Source: Euptelea pleiosperma (taxonomy: Eukaryota > Streptophyta > Magnoliopsida > Ranunculales > Eupteleaceae). Taken from it: a stretch of 64,000 bases of DNA. The stretch covers positions 31,317,913 to 31,381,912 of the forward strand of contig CM068547.1 of NCBI GenBank assembly GCA_035048495.1. The letters are read 5' to 3'. The notes under the pieces are model-generated. The model was given only the letters and a program-made list of their open reading frames with translations. It was not told the DNA's origin and ran no database searches. Below are positions 54,563-64,000 of the stretch, one piece after another. Position 1 is the first letter of the stretch. Each line of letters starts with the position of its first letter. The position numbers and the translations under genes were made by a program.

Positions 54563-55464
54563 TAATAAGTCACACCTTTAGTTGTTCGGTCTTTTGGTTT
54601 TGCCAAACTGTGTTGAGTATAATTTTTATTTTTGCCAATTTGAAGAGGACATCCTTAGGATGGAGTAGGCCGTTGGTCGATTTTCAGGATTTGTGTAGTG
54701 TAAATCATGAGGATCATCCGGTAGTTCAGACATAGGGATGAAGGTCACCTAAGGATGATAGCAACTGACATGCAAAAGAAGAAAGAATAAGAAAAAAAAA
54801 TCACCTCAGCAATTGCTTTCTCCAATGGGAGCCAATTTAATATGGACCAATCATATAAAATGCCAAAATGTAGCTTTAAGTGCATTTTATAATCTCATAC
54901 AAGGGTTGTAGTTTGCTAAGGACAAATATCAATAGGTTGCTGCATTTGCCAAAATGTAATGTAGATGTTTGTCGGTATACTAATACATATATGTAGTTTG
55001 CATGTCGGGTTTGAGTTGGGTCGGGTTGGGCTGAGACTCAACCCTAGCCCAACACGATTTGATCGGGTTACTAGAAATTCAGCCCGAGCCCAACCCAAGT
55101 TTTGAAATGGCTAACCCAACCCAACCCTAACATCTGGTTCAACCCATCAGGCTTAAGCTGAGCCTGCCTAAGTTGCAGCCCTATCATCAAGCAAAACCAT
55201 ACTGAAAATTCCACCCTTGGTTTGGAGATACGTGTTCGCACCTACACATGTGATTCATGTGACAGAGTCCAATATCCCGCATGAATCACATGTGCCTTAT
55301 ATTCGCCATCTAGTTGCATGCCAATAGTCGTCTAAAGACCACATGTCACTCACATCGGGTTCTTAAGTCATCTCAATGGGTGCAAACAGGGAAGGTCATG
55401 GGCTCCAATAGGTGGAGGGTTGGTTGACATCCTAGATTCTTTGCTCTTGACGTCGGTAATAAGT

Positions 55465-55832
55465 GAGGTGAACTTTGTTGACCACAACGTCCACAATATA
55501 AGCCACGTGGTATATTCTTAGAGATATTTGACCGTATGGATGTTTGGTCCAATCATAGATGGACATTCAGACCAAAAAATTGGCCTGTTTAGTGATTCAT
55601 AAGCTTGGATTGGAGTCGTTTTCATGGGTTGATTTTTAACTATAGAATTTAAACATTATTAACCATCATTATTTTGGCGTAGAAAGATCCAAAGGTTTGA
55701 AACCACTAATCAGGCTGATTTTTGGTCTGTAGGTCCACCTAAGGATTGGCCAAACATCCATCGGTAAACGTCCTCTAACAGTGTGCCATGTGGGTCATAC
55801 TGACGGCAGCGGTCAGCAAAACATTCTACTTC
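55465..55832. mobile_element. Foldback family, copy H, 8-bp TSD
   Basis: Duplicate of copy G carried by the second unit of the segmental duplication. Same ends and same flanks TAATAAGT (55457-55464 and 55833-55840), which shows that the element was present before the duplication. Confidence 0.85.
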
Positions 55833-56420
55833 TAATAAGTCACGCCTTGTCTGGTCTTTTGGTCTTGCCAAACTGTGTTGAGTATAAAAAAAATGTTGCC
55901 AATTTGAGGAGGACATCCTCAGTATGGAGTAGGCCGTTGGTCTATTTTCGGGATTTGTGTAGTGTAAATCACGAGGATCATCCGGCAGTTCAGACGTGGG
56001 GACGAAAGTCACCTAAGGATGATAGCAACTGTACATGCAAAAGAAGAAAAAAAAATACCCCAGCAATTGCTTTCTCAAGTGGGAGCCAATTCAAAGAAAA
56101 GGACTCGCACACATTCCATTCGAGATCCCACATCCCAACTAGACGTCAGGAGTCAAAGCTAGTCGATACCCTAACGGCTGTCAACCCCTGTCACCATGGC
56201 TTTTCAACCTTGACTAACGGCCGTCTTCGGTTGTAAAGTGATATTAAGTTAACCGTCCATCAGGCAAGAGAAACCCTCCGTCCGTCCACGCGTTTAGTGG
56301 TGCGTCGGGAATCAGCATAATATCTCCGGAATATGCCACGTGGACGACCATGGCGTTTCACGCTAACATCACTATCTAACCATGGTTAGTTTATCTGGCG
56401 TTCGAACACATAGTCGAAGC

Positions 56421-56452
56421 TATATATACCCCAACCCCCGACGTATCTTTCG

Positions 56453-56486
<34 letters not shown>
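56421..56486 (+). promoter_or_regulatory. ITPK1 core promoter: TATA box and CT-rich leader
   Basis: TATATATA at 56421-56428 is followed after about 25-30 bases by a CT-rich initiator/leader (TCTCTCTCTC from about 56453 to 56486). Transcription is likely to begin near 56450-56460, giving a leader of about 200 bases before the ATG at 56656. A leader intron is possible but not fixed. Confidence 0.65.
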
Positions 56487-56487
<1 letters not shown>

Positions 56488-56655
56488 GCGATTCTTATTC
56501 GAAAGAACAGGAATAACCCTAATTTCTGTCCCTTTTGTGATGTTTCTTTAATCCAGATTCGTAATCTGGTTTACGTTTTTCTTGATTTCTGGTATGAATG
56601 TTCATGCATTTTGCTTATCCAGGCCATTGCAGATCGAGTGTTTTGAAGAACAACG

Positions 56656-57765
56656 ATGTCGGATCCAACGAGACGGTTCGGTATAGGTTACGCACTCGCG
56701 CCAAAGAAACAACAGAGCTTCATCCAGCTTTCTTTGGTGAATCTTGCAAAGGATCGAGGTATTGATCTCATCCGCATCGACACCGATAAGCCCTTGATTG
56801 ATCAAGGCCCCTTCGATTGCATCCTACACAAATTACCCGGCCAAGATTGGAAAGATCAGTTGAAGGAGTATTCTTCAAGAAACCCTAATGTCTTCATAAT
56901 CGATCCGCCGGATGCGATCGAACGGCTCCACAATCGGATTTCCATGCTCCAAGTAGTGTCCGATTTGAAGATCCCTCAGGAGAACGAGACGTTCGGAATT
57001 CCTAAACAGATTGTGATATATAATTCGGCGGCGTTGTTGGATCCGGACACCGCGGAAGGTTTGAACTTCCCGGTGATTGCGAAGCCGTTGGTCGCAGATG
57101 GGAGCGCAAAGTCACACAAGATGTCGCTTGTGTTTAATCGCGACGGGTTCAACAAGCTGAAACCACCGATTGTCCTTCAAGAGTTTGTGAACCATGGTGG
57201 TGTCATCTTTAAGGTGTATGTTGTTGGGGATCACGTGACATGCGTGAAGCGAAAGTCATTGCCGGATGTTTCGGAGGAGCAATTGGGGAATTCAGAGGGT
57301 TCTTTGTCGTTCTCGCAGATATCTAATATGACGACTCAAGAACGGATTGATGATAACTATTATGAGATAATGCATTTGGAAGAGGCCGAGATGCCCCCAC
57401 TGAACTTCATTACGGAGATCGCCAGAGGATTGAGGAGCGCTACGCAGTTGCATCTCTTTAACTTCGATGTCATTAGGGATGTAAGAGTTGGGAACCATTA
57501 CCTAGTTATTGACATTAATTACTTCCCCGGGTACGCAAAGATGCCATCGTATGAGACTGTTTTGACAGATTTCTTTTGCGAGATTGTTCCCCGGAAGCAG
57601 AAAGAAGAGAACCCAGAGACTGGTGCTGATTGTCGGAAGATGCTTAATTGTGAAAAGGAAGAGAGAAAGCTTGTAAGCAATAGTTGTGGTGGTGATGGGG
57701 ATGATGGGGCCCTTCCGGTTTCGCCTCTGAGCAGGGAAGAGAAAGAGAACACCATTCAAGCCTGA
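56656..57765 (+). CDS. ITPK1: Inositol-tetrakisphosphate 1-kinase (ITPK1-type)
   Basis: ATP-grasp kinase of the inositol 1,3,4-trisphosphate 5/6-kinase family. It phosphorylates Ins(1,3,4)P3 and Ins(3,4,5,6)P4 on the way to phytate, and in Arabidopsis ITPK1 also makes 5-InsP7, linking it to phosphate signalling. A single 369-codon exon of the usual length. [17 protein letters not shown] (6-22) opens the N-terminal domain; [13 protein letters not shown] (54-66) is the family signature. ATP-grasp elements: [19 protein letters not shown] (138-156), [19 protein letters not shown] (174-192, with FKVYV) and the metal-binding [13 protein letters not shown] (285-297). The C-terminal ~50 residues are acidic and low-complexity (GGDGDDGA). 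The first in-frame ATG follows the leader. Divergent from TORMOZ, about 15 kb apart. Confidence 0.95.
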   Translation: MSDPTRRFGIGYALAPKKQQSFIQLSLVNLAKDRGIDLIRIDTDKPLIDQGPFDCILHKLPGQDWKDQLKEYSSRNPNVFIIDPPDAIERLHNRISMLQVVSDLKIPQENETFGIPKQIVIYNSAALLDPDTAEGLNFPVIAKPLVADGSAKSHKMSLVFNRDGFNKLKPPIVLQEFVNHGGVIFKVYVVGDHVTCVKRKSLPDVSEEQLGNSEGSLSFSQISNMTTQERIDDNYYEIMHLEEAEMPPLNFITEIARGLRSATQLHLFNFDVIRDVRVGNHYLVIDINYFPGYAKMPSYETVLTDFFCEIVPRKQKEENPETGADCRKMLNCEKEERKLVSNSCGGDGDDGALPVSPLSREEKENTIQA

Positions 57766-59690
57766 GGACATATATCCAGGGTCGACTTTCAAGACATATG
57801 AACTGCATTGGTGCATCGGCTGGAAGAGTGGTTAATGGGGTTTTGCTTGGGCATCTGGAAGGTATTGCTCTACTTTCTCTGCTGATTCCTGATTCTGAGG
57901 TCGATCAAAGCAATCTGCACTCGTCTTCAAATTCGCAGTTGGCAGGTTGGTTGAATAAATAGGTTGAACGCTCTGCCTCTGAGTGGCTTCGTTAGGTGTC
58001 TCATGTTGATCTTGTATATTCTGCCGTTGTGCCACACAGTTATTTCTTGAATACTTGGAAGTTTTAGGGAGATCGAAGCTGTATTTCCATGCTTACAAGC
58101 TGTCTAATGTGCACAATGTTGGCACCTTTAATGCATGGATTTTGCCATTTTGCCAATGATGTTTTGTGGTTTTTGGTTGCACTCAATGAGGCTGAATCGA
58201 ATTGTCATGATCTGCTGTATTGATGCATTGATTCAATTTTAGGACAGCAATTAGCATTCTGGTATGATGGTATCTATTGCTTTTGTTTTGGTTGTATGCC
58301 CATAAACCCAAGACATTACATGAGGGGAAAACAAATTATATGATGTGAAAGTAAATTTGGTTTTCACACCTTTGATTTGCCAGCCTCATTGAATGTGGAA
58401 CGTGCTAGACATCTGATAAGAGGGTCTGGATTGATCCATTCTTATTCTCTCATTTCCTTGGGCTTCTGGTGGGCGCGCTTATGCTTTTGTGAGTGGGATT
58501 GACCGTTGCTAACATTTTTATAGTTGGTTGGATGGGTTTGGAAAGTTCTTTTGCTTGCGGACCTGTATTCTGAGTAAAAGAGTTGGTTTAAGAATGGGGG
58601 AATTCCCCAGCCCTGGTTAATTTTCCATATCAAGTCCTTATCCATTTTTTCGGTAAGTTTTTACTCCCTGTTACTTGCCAGAGCAGCTTATTAATGCATT
58701 TCTGTTGCCTTGTTTGCGATAACCTTTTCTTTTACGCGTTTCATGAGGATGGGTATTTATTTGTAGCACACAATGTTTTGGACAGTTATCTATTTTCATG
58801 CTTCTGAAGTGTGGGGTTCATAAAGGTATGTCAAATGTTGATTTCCCGTTCTTTAGTCTTTTATCTGCAGACATGTTTAGGATCTGCCATGCAGTTGTCA
58901 TGGTTCTTTGCTAAGCGGATCTCCTTGATATACTTCTATCGATTTTGCATGCCATATGAGCTGTCAGTGTGGATACCCATTTTAGATGCTCTGTGTCAGG
59001 CTGTTGGCATGTCACAATAACTAAGACCACATGGTCCGATGTCGTTCTTTGAAGAAATAGCAGAACATCTGATAAAGAACTGGAGGTAAGATCATGGTGA
59101 AATTGTTCCAGTGCTTTCATATTCTCCCTTTTCATCTTTCAATACAAGATAATTCTTGTCCTTCTTGTAGTAAGTTTCTACTAGAGAATGTGGATCACAT
59201 TTTGAAAATTTTGAAGAATGCATGTGAAATTCAAAAAATTTATTGGCATGATATTTGAGCACTGGAGGTGTGATTTGTATATTTATGTCAGAGGGCATAA
59301 AGGTTTGGTGTGCTGAATGAGATGTTGAGAGTAGGCAGTGGAGAAGATGCATCAAGAGCACGAGTTCTAGGAGAATGGCTGAAATAACAAAGGATCATGA
59401 ATGAAGTTCGTCGAGAAGCAAGTCATATATATTCAATTTGGGAGGTTGAGGTTACACGACCCACCGAACTTATAAAATCTTATTATGAATCTGAGTCAAA
59501 ACGTGTTCACATTCGAGCGACACAATAACCTTGAAATATACTTGTTTCTTGCAAAGTTAATGATGGGCATGCCCCTACACAATTGTGTAAAAGAAAATAA
59601 TAACCATTGGAAGACAAACGATCTCTCTATCAATTGTTGCCTTATTGGTGATTATATATCACTTATAATTATTTTACTGTCCAAAAAAAA
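57766..59690 (+). other. ITPK1 3' flank and intergenic sequence
   Basis: Probably 3' UTR for the first 200-400 bases. No further gene: frames such as 58811-59020 and 59092-59361 lack domains. No bounded repeat seen. Confidence 0.45.
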
Positions 59691-59696
59691 AAAATT

Positions 59697-59800
59697 GCTG
59701 GCTTGCCTTGGCGCTTTGTAGGTCATCTCGACCTCCTTAGCTTAGGCTTGTTCTTTTCTGGCGTTGGCCCAATAAAATTTATACTTATCAAAAAAAAAAA
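59697..59800 (+). mobile_element. Truncated LINE/SINE tail ending TACTTATC-poly(A)
   Basis: About 100 bp ending AATTTATACTTATC and a long A run. AAATTGC precedes it (59692-59698) and AATTGCC follows it (59800-59806), giving a probable short TSD inside A-rich sequence. The terminus resembles that of the SINE at 26477-26641 and of the micro-insertion at 35808-35835. Confidence 0.6.
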
Positions 59801-60099
59801 ATTGCCACAATCTTTTATGAAATTGAGCCTTTAGGTAAAGGTTGAAGTTATTGGCTGGTTTGATTAGGTGATACGCTTCTCGAATATCATGAGTTGAAGG
59901 AGATGTTTTTGATTGAAGAAGCAAAAAAGAGAAAAGACAACTCTTGGAAGTTTGCAAATTTGCTTTGAACGAAGGTTAGGATGGCACCATCATGTCAAGT
60001 TATTGGAAGATTGTCTAGATGTTTGATTAATTTTTTGTTGAATTATCAAAAAGGAGAGTTTTTTTAAAATATATTGATGCGGACATCAAAGCATCACAT

Positions 60100-61576
60100 G
60101 GGTTCTACCAGTGACAAGGAAAAAGATTTTGAAGACCTCACATGCATGTGCATCATGAAGACTCCAAATTGGAAGGATGGCATGTGGGCTACGTATAGAG
60201 TTTTTGAAGAGTTTTTATTTGTTTTATAGGCTTATTTTGATGTTTTGTAGAGTTTTGAGTGTCTTTGCAATTAGTCCAAACTTAAAAGACTCATTGCTAT
60301 TTTGGTTAGTTGTTTTAAGTTGTTTTTTTTATAGCCATTAGATTAGATGGATGGCTAAGATTAGAATATGATATTTTGATTTATTATATAAACTCTTTTA
60401 GTTGTAATTTTTAAAGGATGATGAAATATATTGAATTTTGCTATTGAGAATTCTCATGTGGAGTGCTCTCTTCTTCCTTGGCGAGAATCCAAGCTACTCA
60501 GTGCGAATCCGAAGGTAACTTCTTCTATCTCTATCTCCTCTCTTATTCTCTTCCTTTTCTCCATATTTGTTTTCTTTATTTTCCCTTTTTTTGGATCTAG
60601 AAAACCCAACTATATCTCTTCCATCTCTAAATCCTAACCCTTGAACAATACCGTGAATAGTGATGTGAATAGTAACTTCCTTACACCAGTTCGTTCTACG
60701 ACACCCTAAACCCTCCCCAAACCTTTACCACAACCCCCAGACACTTCCAAATCCTTGCGGTAACCATAGGAATCCCTAATCCTTTCATAGACCCTAATTT
60801 TCCACAGCTCTCATTTTTCTTCCAAAACCCGGTTAGAATCTCATACTTGTCAAAATGCCCCGAAACTCGCCAGAAACATTCTTGAACTTTAAAGAACTTA
60901 CAATCTCTTGGAAAAGGAAGCCATTTAAGATTTGTTTCATCCCTTAACTGATTCCCTAAGCTTGTTGGAAGTTCCATCTTCCATTAGATCCTCACCGTTA
61001 AAGCAACGGGTTTAATATTGTGAGATTGTGTGAAGACCTTAGATTTTAATAAATTTATTTGCTTGAATCTGATTATTTGCATGTGATTAGCATGGAAATT
61101 TACTATTTCATTATTCTTAATAATTTTTTGTTAATCTCAGCCTTTAGTGGGAGGTCATAATATTCGTCTTGCATATGGTGTAAACCATTTGATAAGATGT
61201 TGCTTACATTGTTATTAGTTGCGTCCTCTTAGAGAAGGGGAATAATATTTTGATCCCTTTTGCAACAATTGTGGTGGCCTAAGATGCCTAGATTCGGATA
61301 CGAGTACAGCCATTGGCACGGGAAATGGGGATGTGACTTCTTTCCCAAAATCTAGGATATGATCATATGAATATAATACGATTATCCCATTCACAATATG
61401 ATACGACTTTTCCTTTCCCAAATGCATTAGTTTTCTATTTTTTAAAACATCACTATATTAGTTTATACATTGTGTGAAATTTAAAGGAACTTCCAATATT
61501 GTGAAGACTTTTACAGTAAGATTTATTAAATATACCACTTGAGGGTGCATAATTCCGCACGAATCGGCTCTACACA
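60100..61576 (+). mobile_element. Probable Copia 5' LTR
   Basis: Upstream of a primer-binding-site-like TGGTATAAGAGAG (61577-61589, close to the initiator-Met site TGGTATCAGAG). The putative LTR ends CTCTACA. It contains a TATA-like TATATAAACTCTTT at 60385-60398 and a TTGTTGAATT-like, CT-rich leader. The left border was not found (somewhere between about 59990 and 60150), and no second LTR is in the window. Confidence 0.5.
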
Positions 61577-64000
61577 TGGTATAAGAGAGTCGCATTTTCA
61601 TGAGGGTACGTCTGAGCCGTTTGACGGAGCTCTTCGAAGAAGGATGGAGCTAATCTAAGCTCTGTCAAGTATAACAGGGCTACCAACAGCTCTACAGATG
61701 GTCAGAGATGACCTCTAGCATTGCAAGCATTCTAGAATCGTAGGTGTATCTAGCTAATGAGCTGGATAGACAGACCCGCCCAACCCAAATTCTTGAAGAG
61801 GGCACACATAATATTAGGTCTCTTGAGCGGGAAGGATAAGTTCCCAAATCGAGAAGACTCCTAATAGTGGGGAGAGGGACATTCCACGTTAGGAAGCAAA
61901 GATTTGGCATGCTTATCGGATGGAAGGAAGGTTCCCCTCTGGAAAAGGAAGCACTCTATCTAGATGAGGTTGGCCTCGTCCTGTACAGAGAGGCCGAGCC
62001 CAACTGTGAGAGGTATGCAATATTAACTCTAGTGGCTCTTGCTTAGCTTTGGAGAGAGAGAGAGAGCTAACTTGACTGTTAGAGTGTCTTTGGCCAGTAC
62101 CTCACAGGTGCCTAGGACCTTCACGATCTGTGCCCCTTGTAGGTTCATGTCAGAGTAGAGCTTGATCTGATATTGAGGAGGTGCAAACATCGGAAATCCT
62201 CCCCACATCTTTTGGCACTGTTTGTGGGAACACGAGTGCTATTAGTTCTCACAAGTGATCAATGGCTCCAAGACGACGAACCAAGCAGACAACGAATGAA
62301 GCATCCTTTGTTGACTATTCCCCGGAGTTCGAAATCCTCCAATGACAAATGGAGGAACCGATAACCAAGGAGAGGGAAGAACATCAAAGGGAGATGGATG
62401 AATTCTATCCTCAACTAGCGATTCTTTCGAAGTAGTTGGGAAAGACCCTAGTCCAAGGAGCAACTGAGGATGTCCCTTGGACCCCACAAGACACTGCTCA
62501 CAAGGAGAGTAACGATGGTAGCGGAGAATTTGAATCTGGATTTAGATTGGATGGTATACCTTTGTGTCTGGCTCTGTATATCGATGTGCATAAAGAAGGG
62601 ACATCTCTCTCTCGACGGGGAAGAAGCTCCAGCGGCACCTCACGAACTTCTTACTGGGGCAGCACCATCCTATAGGCGCGAGTGTTTGGATGCACGTGTT
62701 TTGTTCATATTCCTGCGCAGTTCAGAGAGAAATTGTCCCCCAAGGCAACCACTTGTGTCTTTCTTGGATATGCTCAGTCTGGGTATAGATGCTATGACGT
62801 GAAATCCATGAGACTCGATGTATCCTTGAATGTTCTCTTTAATGATATCGCCTCATATTATCCTTAACCTAATTAATCGGCCCCGGGGGAGAATGGTGAT
62901 GGAGATGTATTGCGGCCTTCTCCTGTTCATCAACTCGAACGTCATTCTTATGTAGTTGATGGTATGGATTAGCCTCACTTTTCAGGCCAGCAGGTTTGCC
63001 CAACACCTTCCGTAGTTTGTCAACTTGTTCAACTGACCTAAGAGGAATCCAGTCACCTAGCATAGCATGTTTATTCTCGGCGGGCTATAGTTTATTTTCC
63101 AGGGTTTTAGACTACTCGAGAAGATCAACAGTCTGCACCAGTTGCTTCCCTTCCAGTCACTTCCGTAGATTTAGGATCCCTTTCTCTGGTTCGTCGGTCC
63201 TCTCAAGTTTTTTTTTTTATCTTGTTGAAGGATTTTTGTCTTATTTATGAATTGTTTTCCCTAAAACATCGAGCTTACCTCATGTCAGTTCAATCTTCTC
63301 ATGAACCTAAATCATTTGCTAAGTCTTTCAATCGTTCTTGCTGGAGAGATGCTATGCAGGAAGAAATAAATGGCCAAGAAAAAAAGAATATGACTTGGGC
63401 TCATTTCTTGTAGGGAAACAAGCCATTGGCTGCAAGTGGATTTACAAGATCAAGCATAAAGCATATGGCTCGGTAGAGAGATATAAAGCTAGATTAGTAG
63501 CTAAAATGACCACCATTCGTATCATTCTTGCCTTGGCTAGAATAAAAAAGTGGCCCTTATTTCAACTTGATGTGAAGAATGCCTTTCTCCACGGAGATCT
63601 GCAAGAATAAGTTTATATGAAGCCTCCTCCAACTCCAGGCTTCTCTTCTCCTAGGAATCCTAACTTGGTATGCAAGCTCAAGAAAGCTCTCTATGGGCTA
63701 AAACAGGCACTATGAGCTTGGTTTGAAAGGTGTAACAAAGTAGTGGAAGGAGGTGGTTTTTTTTTTTGATCAGTAAAGTGAAATTTATTGAGAAGGCCCC
63801 ACAAAAAAGCTATACAAAAGGAGCCGGTTTTCAAAGTAATCAATCCGATTGTTCAATGTTTATAAGGAGGTCGACATCAGGTATTGTCCTTCTTCTGGTT
63901 TATGTGGATGACATTGGTTTCTCTAGTAATGACTTAGCTTCGATAAATGAGCTTAAGAGAACATTAAGGACCCAGTTTGATATGAAAGATTTAGGGGACT
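61577..64000 (+). pseudogene. Decayed Ty1/copia internal region (gag-pol), open at window end
   Basis: After the primer-binding site, a gag-like stretch (61600-62420, broken) is followed by pol remnants in order. The integrase C-terminal part VFGCTCFVHIPAQFREKL and CVFLGYAQSGYRCYD is at about 62680-62800. Reverse transcriptase pieces are [16 protein letters not shown] (63338), [20 protein letters not shown] (63429), [17 protein letters not shown] (63558), KLKKALYGLKQA (63676) and the catalytic LLVYVDDIGFSS (63892). Stop codons after several blocks, a deletion between RLVAK and MTTIRII, and a LINE-tail insertion at 63761 show that it is dead. It continues past the window end, so the 3' LTR and RNase H are not visible. 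Confidence 0.88.
63761..63817 (-). mobile_element. 57-bp LINE tail inserted in Copia reverse transcriptase
   Basis: A T run followed by GATCAGTAAAGTGAAATTTA TTGAGAAGG interrupts the RT coding sequence. Flanks AAGGAGGTGGTTTT (63747-63760) and AAGGAGCCGGTTTT (63818-63831) agree at 12 of 14, consistent with a diverged TSD. Removing the insertion and one flank restores the family pattern. Confidence 0.7.

Larger units (their letters stand above)
53592..56093. repeat. 1.25-kb tandem segmental duplication upstream of ITPK1
   Basis: Unit 1 is about 53592-54839 and unit 2 about 54840-56093. Collinear landmarks: ATATG-ACC-ATCA-ATAAA, GTTGCTGCATTTGC-AAAAT, CAAGCAAAACCATACTGAAA, GTTCGCACCTACACATGTGA, a foldback element, GACATCCTTAGGATGGAGTA and CAGCAATTGCTTTCTC. 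By eye roughly 85-90% identical. The unit boundary lies at GGGAGCCAATTTAA. No gene inside. Confidence 0.88.

Noticed and set aside
57502..57816. Minus-strand ORFs over ITPK1
   Set aside because: Shadows of the ITPK1 coding frame with no family resemblance.
62173..62867. Separate genes in several frames
   Set aside because: They are pieces of one decayed Copia gag-pol in shifting frames.

Overview
The window is nuclear DNA of a flowering plant. The protein-coding genes are split by GT-AG introns, several of them kilobases long. The closest relatives of the proteins that I can name are plant families: PR-2-type GH17 glucanase, TORMOZ/UTP13 and plant ITPK1. Most of the remaining sequence is plant transposon debris: Copia, LINE, tRNA-derived SINE, hAT, PIF/Harbinger and Mutator-like MITEs. 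One fragment of plastid rpoB is also present. The sequence does not let me name the species; a eudicot or magnoliid with a TE-rich genome fits.

Layout of genes: tRNA-Ala(UGC) at 191-263; a GH17 endo-1,3-beta-glucanase (+) at 913-2019; an RBM34/Nop12-like nucleolar RNA-binding protein (+, 6 exons) at 5277-9352; a TMEM41-type VTT-domain membrane protein (-, 4 exons) at 11313-14868, convergent with RBM34; the SSU-processome WD40 protein TORMOZ/UTP13 (-, 14 exons, 21.7 kb) at 19958-41692; and inositol-tetrakisphosphate 1-kinase ITPK1 (+, single coding exon) at 56656-57765, divergent from TORMOZ. The window ends inside a decayed Ty1/copia element (about 60.1-64.0 kb).

Functional threads: RBM34 and TORMOZ are both ribosome-biogenesis factors and both carry telo-box motifs (AAACCCTA) close upstream of the ATG. 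TORMOZ and ITPK1 are neighbours here, as their Arabidopsis orthologues (At5g16750 and At5g16760, from memory) appear to be from their locus numbers. TORMOZ reads intact in 13 of 14 exons, but exon 9 lacks one base and loses frame. It also has an unusual GC-AG intron.

The TE layer is well resolved in places because target-site duplications (TSDs) can be read directly. There are two nested insertions whose TSD restores an uninterrupted host element, several MITEs with perfect 3-, 8- or 9-bp TSDs, a SINE with a 17-bp TSD, a 5'-truncated LINE with an 18-bp TSD, and a 28-bp poly(T) micro-insertion with a 14-bp TSD. A foldback repeat family occurs about ten times in the window. I found no CRISPR, prokaryotic operon or clearly new molecular system. 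The most interesting items are the TORMOZ frameshift, the TORMOZ leader hairpin, the TORMOZ-ITPK1 linkage, the rpoB fragment bounded by 110-bp direct repeats, and the nested foldback elements.
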